From NCBI GenBank assembly GCA_934502905.1, contig CAKSVK010000112.1, positions 1-11,866 of the forward strand: a DNA stretch of 11,866 nt, written 5' to 3'. Source of the stretch: an uncultured Chitinophagaceae bacterium. Lineage in GTDB: Bacteria > Bacteroidota > Bacteroidia > Chitinophagales > Chitinophagaceae. Position 1 is the first letter of the stretch. Each line of letters begins with the position of its first letter. The translations under genes were made by a program, and so were the position numbers. The notes below the pieces were generated by a model, which did not search any database, was not told where the DNA came from, and saw nothing but the letters and a program-made list of their open reading frames with translations. Below, piece after piece: positions 1 through 6,009 of the stretch.

Positions 1-1265
1 TTACCAAAGAAAGCAGGTTGCCGGTATGGATAGATCCCGAGAAAATTGAAAAAGTGTTTTTTAATATCCTTTCCAATGCATTCAAGTTTACGGACGATAA
101 CGGTTTTATACACGTGAACATAGAAAAGGATACCCGTGCTAAAATAGCTGTTATTAAAATACAGGATTCCGGATCCGGTATTGGTAAGGACGAGCAGGGG
201 CATCTTTTTGAAATGTTTTACCAGGCCGGGTACGGCACCAAGGGAACAGGGCTTGGGCTGGCGCTTTCCAGGGAACTTTTAGACCTCCACCAGGGAACCA
301 TATCCGTGGAAAGTGAAAAAGACAAGGGGGCCACTTTTACGATATGCCTGAAGTTGGGCAGCACGCATTATAGCGAAGGACAATTGAACCATAGCAGGCA
401 AAGCTACAGCAGCCAGGTAAGCGCATGGATAGAAAGTTATTATACTCCCCAGGCCCTACAGCAGGGAGGGGCGCCGGATGTAGCCGTGCCTGCTGCAGAG
501 AGCAGGGATAAAAGCACACTGCTTATTGTAGAAGATCATGATGACCTGCGCCAGTTTTTGTCCAATGCGCTGGCGGGTGAATACAATATTATTACGGCAA
601 GGGATGGCGCTGAAGGAATAAAAAAAGTGTTTGATGATATGCCCGATGTAGTGATAAGTGATATCATGATGCCCCACAAAGATGGGATCGCACTGACAAA
701 AGCTGTTAAAGATGATATCAGGACCCGGCATATCCCGGTCATATTAATGACCGCCAGGGCAACGGAAACAAACAGGCTGGAAGGGCTTACCGCATATGCC
801 GATGCTTACCTGGCAAAACCATTGAATGTGGATATACTGGGAGGCACCATTAACAGCCTGCTGGAAAACCGCAATAAATTAAAGGAGCATTATTCTGCCG
901 AAATACCGGCAGGCATTGGCGGCGAATTGAATAAAAAGCATAACCGGTCATTTTTAAAGCACCTGAGCTCCATTATAGAGCAGAATATTCCCAACGAAAA
1001 TTTTTCTATAGAAGATATCTGCCGGGAGATGCACATTTCAAGGATACAACTATATCGTAAGGCCAGGCTGGTACTCGACAGCAGCATCAATGACCATATC
1101 CTTCACATGCGTATTCAGCGTGCCCGGCACTACCTGCAGAACGAGGACCTGTCCATTGCCGAAATTGCCGCCAAAACAGGATTTTCTACTGCATCCTATT
1201 TCTCCACCACCTTCAAAAGAATTGTAAACGAAAATCCTAAAAACTACCGGGACCGGTTCCGGTAA
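1..1265 (+). CDS. Hybrid two-component system protein (histidine kinase / receiver / AraC-type DNA-binding), 5'-truncated by the window
   Basis: The reading frame is open to the left edge (codons for TKESR precede the first possible TTG at 18), so this is the C-terminal 420 or so residues of a longer protein. Numbering from that TTG, residues 1-113 are the kinase ATPase domain: N box with N16 and N20, G1 box DSGSG at 50-54, an F-box-like LFEMF, and G2 box GTGLGL at 76-81. Residues 166-285 are a receiver domain with acidic E172/D173, phosphoacceptor D215 in ISDIMMP, T245 and K267. Residues 310-415 are an AraC-family double helix-turn-helix, the second helix pair being IAEIAAKTGFSTASYFSTTF. This is the one-protein 'HTCS' architecture of Bacteroidota, in which an inner-membrane sensor directly controls nearby or distant genes, often for glycan use. 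The sensor half, transmembrane segment and phosphorylatable His lie outside the window. All catalytic residues visible are intact. The target genes cannot be deduced. No terminator is seen after the stop. Confidence 0.95.
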   Translation, partial: TKESRLPVWIDPEKIEKVFFNILSNAFKFTDDNGFIHVNIEKDTRAKIAVIKIQDSGSGIGKDEQGHLFEMFYQAGYGTKGTGLGLALSRELLDLHQGTISVESEKDKGATFTICLKLGSTHYSEGQLNHSRQSYSSQVSAWIESYYTPQALQQGGAPDVAVPAAESRDKSTLLIVEDHDDLRQFLSNALAGEYNIITARDGAEGIKKVFDDMPDVVISDIMMPHKDGIALTKAVKDDIRTRHIPVILMTARATETNRLEGLTAYADAYLAKPLNVDILGGTINSLLENRNKLKEHYSAEIPAGIGGELNKKHNRSFLKHLSSIIEQNIPNENFSIEDICREMHISRIQLYRKARLVLDSSINDHILHMRIQRARHYLQNEDLSIAEIAAKTGFSTASYFSTTFKRIVNENPKNYRDRFR

Positions 1266-1343
1266 ATATCTCCGCCCTGCGGCACATAGCCGTTACTATA
1301 ATATCCGATTAGACAGTTGAGTCGTGGCATGCAAGGAACCTCC

Positions 1344-1415
1344 ACAGATAAATTCAATCTGTACCTAGTGGCGCGCGGGGATACGCGCCGGGGCAGTGAC
1401 GGCTGTGCCCGCGGC
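1344..1415 (+). other. Cluster of stem-loops, possible structured RNA or palindromic repeat
   Basis: Read directly: ACAGAT (1344-1349) pairs with ATCTGT (1357-1362) around a 7-nt loop. GGCGCG (1370-1375) pairs with CGCGCC (1384-1389) around 8 nt. GGGCA (1391-1395) pairs with TGCCC (1406-1410). The last stem can be extended by GCCG (1387-1390) with CGGC (1412-1415) across a single bulged base; this would use bases of the second stem, so the two structures exclude each other. I do not recognise a known RNA family. It could be a small RNA, part of a long leader, or an intergenic palindrome like those at 3632-3683. Strand is assumed from the neighbours. Confidence 0.4.
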
Positions 1416-1579
1416 AGAGTAGGAGCGGCGCAAACACCATTTCTAATTTAATTAATTGATTTTCATTAATTTGCCGTTGTCCTTGCACATGAAACTGCTG
1501 TTTTAGCCAATCCCTTTTGCATTATTTACCGGCATCGGGTTTTTGCCGGATATTATGCTGTTTTCCGGTCAAAAAATCT

Positions 1580-1587
1580 TACCTTTG
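1580..1587 (+). promoter_or_regulatory. Putative -7 promoter box of rpsA (TACCTTTG)
   Basis: TACCTTTG matches the Bacteroidota -7 consensus TAnnTTTG exactly and lies 32 bp before the rpsA start, predicting a leader of roughly 25-30 nt. The matching -33 element is weak: only a T-rich GTTTTCC near 1560 is found at a suitable distance. Confidence 0.7.
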
Positions 1588-1591
1588 CACT

Positions 1592-1611
1592 CCCAATTTA
1601 AAACCGTTGGG
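1592..1611 (+). promoter_or_regulatory. Small stem-loop in the rpsA leader, next to the start codon
   Basis: CCCAA (1592-1596) can pair with TTGGG (1607-1611) around a 10-nt A/T-rich loop, 8 nt before the ATG at 1620. There is no Shine-Dalgarno sequence between it and the start. The position within the predicted short leader suggests a role in translation of S1, possibly autogenous control, but that is inference from the known autoregulation of S1 in E. coli. Confidence 0.4.
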
Positions 1612-1619
1612 GTATTATT

Positions 1620-3518
1620 ATGTCAGAGAATCAAATTGTTAACTCAAACGCTGATGCACAGGAGGCTGCTTCTACAGCAACTACAGCGGTAACAAATGCA
1701 CCTGTGGAGGTACCGGCCGAACCGGAAACTGCGCATGATGACTTCGATTGGAGCATCGATAAACGCAATGTATCCAGTTATAGTGAAGCTGAAAAAGAAA
1801 AGTACAACCAGGTATATGAGGGTACTTTCAAAACCATTACCGACAACGAAATGGTGGAGGGAACGGTAGTAGGCTTAACAAAAACAGATGTTGTCATCAA
1901 CATTGGTTTCAAGAGCGACGGATTGGTATCTGCCAACGAATTCCGTGATATCCCCGGCCTGAAAGTGGGTGATAAAGTGGAAGTGATGGTAGTGGAAAAA
2001 GAAGACAGGGAAGGACATTTGCACCTGAGCCGCAAGCAGGCACGCATTACACGTGCATGGGAGCGTATCGTGGAAATACACAAAACAGGCGAAGTGGTGA
2101 CTGGTACCGTTACTAGCAAAACCAAAGGTGGTCTGATCGTGGACGTATTCGGTATGGAAACATTCCTACCGGGCTCTCAGATTGATGTGAAGCCGGTAAC
2201 GGATTACGATCAGTTTGTAGGTAAAACCATGGAGTTCAAAGTGGTGAAGATCAACGAAGCCATCAAGAATGCGGTTGTATCTCACAAAGCATTGATCGAA
2301 AGCGATATTGAAGCCCAACGTGCCGAGATCATCAGCAAACTGGAAAAAGGCCAGGTGCTGGAGGGAACTATCAAAAACATTACAGATTTCGGAGCATTCC
2401 TGGATCTGGGTGGACTGGACGGCTTACTGTATATTACAGATATCAGTTGGGGACGTATCAACCATCCGAGCGAAGTGCTTAAGATGGAACAGAAGCTGAA
2501 TGTGGTGGTACTGGACTTTGATGATGATAAAAAACGTATCAGCTTAGGTCTGAAACAATTGACGCCGCATCCTTGGGATACCTTACCTGAAGCCATTGAA
2601 GAAGGTAAAGTAGTAAAAGGTAAAGTAGTAAATATCGAAGACTACGGTGCATTTCTTGAAATTTTACCGGGCGTAGAAGGATTGGTGCACGTAAGTGAAA
2701 TTACATGGGCCAATACACCTATCAACGCGAAAGAATTCTTCAAGCTGGGTGATGAGCATGAAGCCAAGATCGTGACGCTGGACAAAGACTCACGTAAAAT
2801 GAGCCTGTCTATCAAGCAGCTGACACCTGATCCCTGGAATGAAATTGAAAACAAATTCCCTGTTGACAGCCATCATAAAGGTCTGGTGAAAAATATCACT
2901 CCTTACGGGGTATTCATTGAGCTGGAACCCGGCATCGGTGGTATGATTCACATCAGTGATCTGAGCTGGCTGAAACGTTTCAATCACCCGAGCGAATACA
3001 CTAAAGTAGGCAACGATATAGATGTGGTGATCCTGGGTATTGACAAGGAAAACCGCAAGCTGCAACTGGGACACAAACAACTGGAAGAAGATCCCTGGAA
3101 TTCACTGCAGGAAACTTTCGGTATCGGCACTATCCACGAGGCTACTGTTATCAAGAAAGATGACAAAGGGGCTATCGTGTTGCTGCCATACGGATTGGAA
3201 GGTTTTGTACCTAACCGCCACCTTGCCAAGGAAGATGGAGGAAGCGTAGGTGCAGATGAAACCAACCAGTTTGTTGTAATTGAGTTTGACAGGAACGAAA
3301 AGCGCATTGTATTGAGTCATGCACGCATTTGGGAGCAGGCAAAAGCTGATGAAAAAGAGGCTGCGAATAAAGAGAGAAAAGCTGAAGCCGCTAAGACCAA
3401 AAAAGCTGTGAAAGAGATACAGTCTAAAGTAGAAAAAACTACTTTGGGTGACCTGGGTGTTCTGGCCGAATTCAAGAAAAAGCTGGAAGAAGGTGAAGCC
3501 GGTGATAAAGCCGAATAA
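1620..3518 (+). CDS. rpsA: 30S ribosomal protein S1
   Basis: 632 residues with six S1 (OB-fold) RNA-binding motifs at roughly residues 77-143, 157-225, 244-313, 329-399, 416-486 and 502-567. Motifs 3-5 are the most typical (ITDFGAFLDLGGLDGLL, IEDYGAFLEILPGVEGLVHV, ITPYGVFIELEPGIGGMIHI). Motifs 1, 2 and 6 are more divergent, as in other S1 proteins. S1 binds mRNA on the small ribosomal subunit and helps place it for initiation. About 75 extra N-terminal residues rich in A, E, T and D, plus a K/E/A-rich C-terminal tail (about 572-632), make it longer than the 557-residue E. coli protein; such extensions are usual in Bacteroidota. The ATG at 1620 is chosen because it follows a good -7 box with a short leader. 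Transcribed as a single gene: promoter directly upstream and strong terminator directly downstream. Confidence 0.97.
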   Translation: MSENQIVNSNADAQEAASTATTAVTNAPVEVPAEPETAHDDFDWSIDKRNVSSYSEAEKEKYNQVYEGTFKTITDNEMVEGTVVGLTKTDVVINIGFKSDGLVSANEFRDIPGLKVGDKVEVMVVEKEDREGHLHLSRKQARITRAWERIVEIHKTGEVVTGTVTSKTKGGLIVDVFGMETFLPGSQIDVKPVTDYDQFVGKTMEFKVVKINEAIKNAVVSHKALIESDIEAQRAEIISKLEKGQVLEGTIKNITDFGAFLDLGGLDGLLYITDISWGRINHPSEVLKMEQKLNVVVLDFDDDKKRISLGLKQLTPHPWDTLPEAIEEGKVVKGKVVNIEDYGAFLEILPGVEGLVHVSEITWANTPINAKEFFKLGDEHEAKIVTLDKDSRKMSLSIKQLTPDPWNEIENKFPVDSHHKGLVKNITPYGVFIELEPGIGGMIHISDLSWLKRFNHPSEYTKVGNDIDVVILGIDKENRKLQLGHKQLEEDPWNSLQETFGIGTIHEATVIKKDDKGAIVLLPYGLEGFVPNRHLAKEDGGSVGADETNQFVVIEFDRNEKRIVLSHARIWEQAKADEKEAANKERKAEAAKTKKAVKEIQSKVEKTTLGDLGVLAEFKKKLEEGEAGDKAE

Positions 3519-3537
3519 GCTTTTCCCGATATGATAT

Positions 3538-3571
3538 AAATCCGCTTCTGTACGCAGGAGCGGATTTTTTT
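3538..3571 (+). terminator. Rho-independent terminator of rpsA
   Basis: A 13-bp stem, AAATCCGCTTCTG (3538-3550) with CAGGAGCGGATTT (3555-3567), closes a TACG loop. There is one T-G wobble and no bulge, and a run of seven T ends at 3571. It starts 20 bp after the rpsA stop codon. Confidence 0.93.
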
Positions 3572-3631
3572 ATGCAATCCGGTATGAGTTTTTCGTTCGG
3601 TGACCGGTGTCTTTTATTGTTTTGTTATTTT

Positions 3632-3646
3632 CGGGACGCAGTCCCG
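3632..3646. repeat. Hairpin CGGGAC-gca-GTCCCG
   Basis: Perfect 6-bp inverted repeat with a 3-nt loop at the left edge of the repeat mosaic. It has no T-tract, so it is not a terminator. Confidence 0.75.
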
Positions 3647-3660
3647 GGAGAACATAGAGG

Positions 3661-3683
3661 ATACGTAGTCAGAGACTACGTAT
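3661..3683. repeat. Hairpin ATACGTAGTC-aga-GACTACGTAT
   Basis: Perfect 10-bp inverted repeat with a 3-nt loop, 14 bp after the previous hairpin. It has the same design (perfect arms, 3-nt loop) but unrelated arm sequence. No T-tract follows. Confidence 0.85.
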
Positions 3684-3700
3684 AGCGTCGATAGCGTCGA
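3683..3700. repeat. Tandem 9-mer TAGCGTCGA x2
   Basis: TAGCGTCGA at 3683-3691 is repeated immediately at 3692-3700. It overlaps the end of the preceding hairpin by one base and precedes the first 245-bp unit by 10 bp. Confidence 0.8.
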
Positions 3701-3710
3701 GTATCGCCCC

Positions 3711-3955
3711 GTTGCGTGTCCTCACGCAACTTTGGGGTGCTTCGCCAATGGGACGCTTGTACCTGGAAGTGGCTTTATTCTTTTTCTGCTTTAGATAATT
3801 CTCTCTAACTATAACTTTTGTGCACGATTTTCCAGGCGCCTTCGTATTTAAGCATTAGAAAATAATCCGTAAAAATTTGCCAATTTGGCACCAGTATTTC
3901 AGCTTCTGCTATTGCGCTGCATGTGAGGACACGTGCAGAGGTAACGGGTCGCCTG
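3711..3955. repeat. 245-bp tandem direct repeat, copy 1
   Basis: It begins with the palindrome GTTGCGTG-TCCT-CACGCAAC and ends ...GTCGCCTG, where copy 2 starts at once. By eye, copies 1 and 2 differ at 10 positions and have no indels. Near the right end is a second hairpin, CTGCATGTG-AGGA-CACGTGCAG (3917-3938), with one T-G wobble. The minus strand holds a gene remnant at 3805-3921. Confidence 0.95.
3805..3921 (-). pseudogene. C-terminal remnant of an NTF2/SnoaL-like protein, copy 1
   Basis: Read on the minus strand this stretch gives ...AIAEAEILVPNWQIF followed by TDYFLMLKYEGAWKIVHKSY, then S and a stop (TAG at 3807-3805). The pattern 'FTDYfLLLKv-G-WKIV-K' is what I recall as the last two beta-strands of NTF2-like / SnoaL-like (DUF4440, lumazine-binding-like) proteins of Bacteroidota. 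Only about 38 residues remain out of a usual 120-150. The frame upstream runs into the AGGA-loop hairpin, with no start codon and no earlier part of the domain. Family assignment is from memory of the motif, not from a search. Confidence 0.6.
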
Positions 3956-4200
3956 GTTGCGTGTCCTCACGCAACTTTGGGGTGCTGCGCCAATGGGACA
4001 TTTGTACCTAGAAGTGGCTTTATTCTTTTTCTGTTTTAGATAATCCTCTCCCACTATAACTTTTGTGCACGATTTTCCAGGCGCCTTCGTATTTAAGCAT
4101 TAGAAAATAATCCGTAAAAATTCGCCAATTTGGCACCAGTATTTCAGCTTCTCCTATTGCGCTGCATGTGAGGACACGTGCAGAGGTAACGGGTCGCCTG
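3956..4200. repeat. 245-bp tandem direct repeat, copy 2
   Basis: Same unit as copy 1 at exactly 245-bp offset, about 96% identical. The terminal palindrome, the AGGA-loop hairpin (4162-4183) and the last 30 bp are unchanged. Seven of the ten differences lie in the first 105 bp. Confidence 0.95.
4020..4166 (-). pseudogene. C-terminal remnant of an NTF2/SnoaL-like protein, copy 2
   Basis: Same remnant as in copy 1, reading AIGEAEILVPNWRIF then TDYFLMLKYEGAWKIVHKSY. Here the TAG of copy 1 is GGG, so the frame continues for SGRGLSKTEKE to a TAA (4022-4020). The same TAA exists in copy 1 beyond its TAG, so the longer tail is probably ancestral. Two clear replacements against copy 1 (A to G, Q to R) give no hint of purifying selection. 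No start codon and no N-terminal part. Confidence 0.6.
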
Positions 4201-4223
4201 GTTGCGTGTCTTCACGCAACTTT
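4201..4223. repeat. Truncated third repeat unit (terminal palindrome only)
   Basis: GTTGCGTG-TCTT-CACGCAAC followed by TTT repeats the first 23 bp of the 245-bp unit, with one loop change (TCCT to TCTT). The sequence then leaves the repeat with CCCGGGA. A palindrome therefore sits on each side of every unit. Confidence 0.9.
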
Positions 4224-4230
4224 CCCGGGA

Positions 4231-4477
4231 TGCTGATCTGCGAGAGCCTATTCTAATAATGTCATAAGAGAAAGTCATCACCTGTTCTGCTGCGGTAAGG
4301 GCTATAAACTATAACCGGCTCCTTTTTTACGTGAAGTAGCCGCCAAGCGAAGAATGCAGCTATCCTTTTCAGAATACTTTTTCTTTGCGACCCTTTGCCT
4401 CTTTTTGCGGGCTTTGCATGACCAGATACGAAGGCTCTCCTGATTGACAACGCGCGATGACGGTAAAAGCGGATATG
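4231..4477. other. Gap downstream of the HAD gene, no supportable gene
   Basis: The only frame of note is a 62-codon minus-strand stretch (4450-4262) that starts with TTG, is rich in K and R, and carries no motif I can name. I do not call it a gene. No intrinsic terminator for the HAD gene is visible here. Confidence 0.6.
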
Positions 4478-5146
4478 TCAATGCTGCCCGGTGATGTTGG
4501 CCAGGATACTTTCATTAAAATCCTCCAGGCTGGATAACTGGATGTCTGCTGCATTCCAGCGGAGCTGCTGCTGAAATGCAGGTGCAGGAACAACAATACA
4601 TTTCATCAGGGCTGCTTTTACGGCGATCATCCCGTTGAAGGAATCTTCAAAGCAAATGCAGGAAGAAGGATCTTTCCCCAGCGATTGTGCACATTGAAGA
4701 TAAACAGCCGGGTTAGGTTTACCATAGGGCAGGTGTTCTGCCGATGTAAAGGTTTTGAAAAAAGAAGCAATCTTCAGCTTATTCATCACTACATCTATGA
4801 TCCCTAGTGGGGAGGAGGTGGCAATAGCAAGTGTGAAGCCGCGTGACTGTAGCAGCTGAAGGGTATCGTAAACGCCGGGCATAGCGCTGCCTTTTTCTGC
4901 TATCTTACGTGTTGCCCGGTATATAATATCTTTTGTAGCCGCAGGAGCAAAATCCTGCGAAATATTGAAATGCCTGAACCAGTAACCGATCCATTCTTCC
5001 GTTCTGAGACCCGTAGAGCTGTGGTACTGCTCATTGGTCAGCGCCACACCGTATTCTTTCAATACTTCACAGCCTGCTTCTTCCCACAGGGGTTCAGAAT
5101 CTATCAAAAGCCCATCCATATCAAATATAAAAGTGTCCTGTTTCAT
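4478..5146 (-). CDS. hxpB: HAD-superfamily phosphatase, HxpB/YniC-like (hexitol / 2-deoxyglucose-6-phosphate phosphatase)
   Basis: 222 residues, the same length I recall for E. coli HxpB (YniC). HAD motif I is FDMDG with nucleophile D9 and acid/base D11, followed by LLIDSEPLW. Motif II is T110 in IATSSPLG. Motif III is K143 in PYGKPNP. Motif IV is E167/D168 in CFEDSFNGM. The helical cap lies at about residues 16-85 (type C1). The stretches SAEHLPYGKPNPAVYL and CIVVPAP are close to HxpB as I remember it, so a cytosolic Mg-dependent phosphatase acting on sugar or hexitol phosphates is likely. Related beta-phosphoglucomutases share the fold, but the local sequence fits HxpB better. ATG at 5146 is the only sensible start, placing motif I at the usual distance from the N-terminus. 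It is monocistronic, with a -7 box 18 bp upstream. Confidence 0.88.
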   Translation of the reverse strand: MKQDTFIFDMDGLLIDSEPLWEEAGCEVLKEYGVALTNEQYHSSTGLRTEEWIGYWFRHFNISQDFAPAATKDIIYRATRKIAEKGSAMPGVYDTLQLLQSRGFTLAIATSSPLGIIDVVMNKLKIASFFKTFTSAEHLPYGKPNPAVYLQCAQSLGKDPSSCICFEDSFNGMIAVKAALMKCIVVPAPAFQQQLRWNAADIQLSSLEDFNESILANITGQH

Positions 5147-5163
5147 CTTCGTTTTATTCGCAG

Positions 5164-5171
5164 CAAAGATA
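5164..5171 (-). promoter_or_regulatory. Putative -7 promoter box of the HAD phosphatase gene (TATCTTTG)
   Basis: Read on the minus strand, TATCTTTG matches TAnnTTTG exactly, 17 bp before the ATG. This implies a very short leader. A -33 TTG at the right distance is not evident. Confidence 0.5.
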
Positions 5172-5325
5172 ATTCAGTACTTTATCAGACGGACAGAAAT
5201 GAAGCGGCCGGGAAATAAAAAAGCAACAGAAAATGAATAATTTTTTCGGGATTGTAAAGGACGAAGGGCCCGGGTTTCATCTTCTGTTGCATAGTAATGT
5301 TTTTTGGACGGAATAACATTACCTT

Positions 5326-5550
5326 TTGTTTTTCAGGATCTGGATTTTTCAGGTTAATTTCAAAGGACGGATTGTTTGCTTTTCAATAAGGCATTGGATT
5401 TTGGATTTTCACAGAACAATTGGTTTTACATTTCATAGTTCATTGGATCGGTTTTCAAAGGATTCGGCTGGTTTTTCAGGATGCATTGGATTTCAGGTTT
5501 CATTTTTTGGACTTGGATTAGAAACGGTTTTCATTTGGACGGATCGTTTA
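5326..5550. repeat. T/G-rich tract of degenerate short repeats
   Basis: The + strand repeatedly uses the words TTTTCA (with or without GG) and TTGGA. CATTGGAT occurs at 5392-5399, 5441-5448 and 5484-5491, and GGACGGA occurs three times between about 5306 and 5543. Cytosine is scarce outside TCA. Spacing is irregular (49 and 43 bp between the CATTGGAT copies), so this is not a clean tandem repeat. It could be a decayed repeat or a low-complexity transcribed region. Confidence 0.55.
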
Positions 5551-5849
5551 TCATAGTTTTTGATATCAGATCTGACACAAAGAAAACACGGAATTTTAAA
5601 TAAAAAAATAGCGTTGAGAAAAATCAGGATCCTGCGCTGCTCGCGGACTATAGGAAAAATACGCAAGCCCGTTTTGAGGGGCATATGGGTAAAAACAGGC
5701 GCATTGATTGGATTCTTTATTTCGGCTAGGAGTTTCCAATTAACTGACGGCGCTGAATTGCCTTTTGGTTGCTATATGTTAGTGAAAGGAGCATCGTAAA
5801 AGCACGATACTTAATGGGTGCCTGCTGATTGATATTTTTTAAATCGCCC

Positions 5850-5861
5850 CAATTTAAATTG
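5850..5861. promoter_or_regulatory. 12-bp palindrome CAATTTAAATTG
   Basis: A perfect self-complementary 12-mer in an AT-rich stretch. It might be a protein-binding site, but palindromes of this composition also arise by chance. Confidence 0.2.
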
Positions 5862-6009
5862 AGTAAAATCAATAAGAAAAATATTGGAGCCGACCGTATT
5901 TTTACTGTTTTTCATGCAAATTCATGTTTTACAGGCATTGCTGTATCAGCATAACCGTTGGGTAAGGAATGGCAATGCCGCCGGGAGGCTTGGCATATGT
6001 CAACTATTG

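Larger units (their letters stand above)
1266..1619. other. Intergenic region between hybrid regulator and rpsA
   Basis: No supportable ORF. The first part (about 1340-1415) is GC-rich and carries consecutive inverted repeats, listed separately. The part from 1440 on is AT-rich and ends in the rpsA promoter and leader. There is no T-tract after the hairpins, so no intrinsic terminator for the upstream gene is evident. Confidence 0.7.
3632..4230. repeat. Composite palindromic repeat element (599 bp mosaic)
   Basis: The whole stretch between the rpsA terminator and the HAD gene is built of repeats. From left to right these are a CGGGAC/GTCCCG hairpin, a 10-bp-stem hairpin, a tandem 9-mer, two 245-bp direct repeats, and the first 23 bp of a third unit. 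The octamer TCCCGGGA occurs at both ends (3642-3649 and 4223-4230), but it is self-palindromic, so it is weak evidence for a boundary. No transposase or other intact gene lies within. It resembles non-autonomous intergenic repeat families; the name of the family, if any, is unknown to me. Confidence 0.75.
5172..6009. other. Long gap (838 bp) without a supportable gene
   Basis: It contains the T-rich degenerate repeat tract (separate entry), a plus-strand 79-codon frame at 5560-5799 and a minus-strand 35-codon frame at 5292-5185. Neither frame shows a recognisable domain, and the longer one begins with TTG. A 12-bp perfect palindrome CAATTTAAATTG lies at 5850-5861. No T-tract hairpin that would terminate the deiminase gene was found; TGCTG-tat-CAGCA near 5940 lacks the T run. 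Confidence 0.6.

Noticed and set aside
3711..4220. CRISPR-like array (three copies of a 20-bp palindromic repeat at regular spacing)
   Set aside because: The spacers are 225 bp long and nearly identical to each other; this is a tandem duplication, not an array of unique spacers.
3632..4230. Insertion sequence or complete transposon
   Set aside because: No transposase frame, no matching terminal inverted repeats beyond the self-palindromic TCCCGGGA, and no clear target-site duplication.
4262..4450. 62-codon minus-strand K/R-rich frame downstream of the HAD gene
   Set aside because: TTG start, no domain, and composition typical of non-coding frames; the first codons lie close behind the HAD stop without other support.
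5185..5292. 35-codon minus-strand frame ending in a hydrophobic segment, upstream of the HAD gene
   Set aside because: It could encode a small membrane peptide, but there is no ribosome-binding or promoter evidence, and its length is within chance expectation.
5560..5799. 79-codon plus-strand frame with a basic N-terminus and a short hydrophobic stretch
   Set aside because: It starts with TTG, shows no recognisable motif and no promoter, and lies in an AT-rich gap; more likely chance.
5925..5955. TGCTG-tat-CAGCA hairpin as terminator of the deiminase gene
   Set aside because: Only 5 bp and not followed by a T run in the minus direction.
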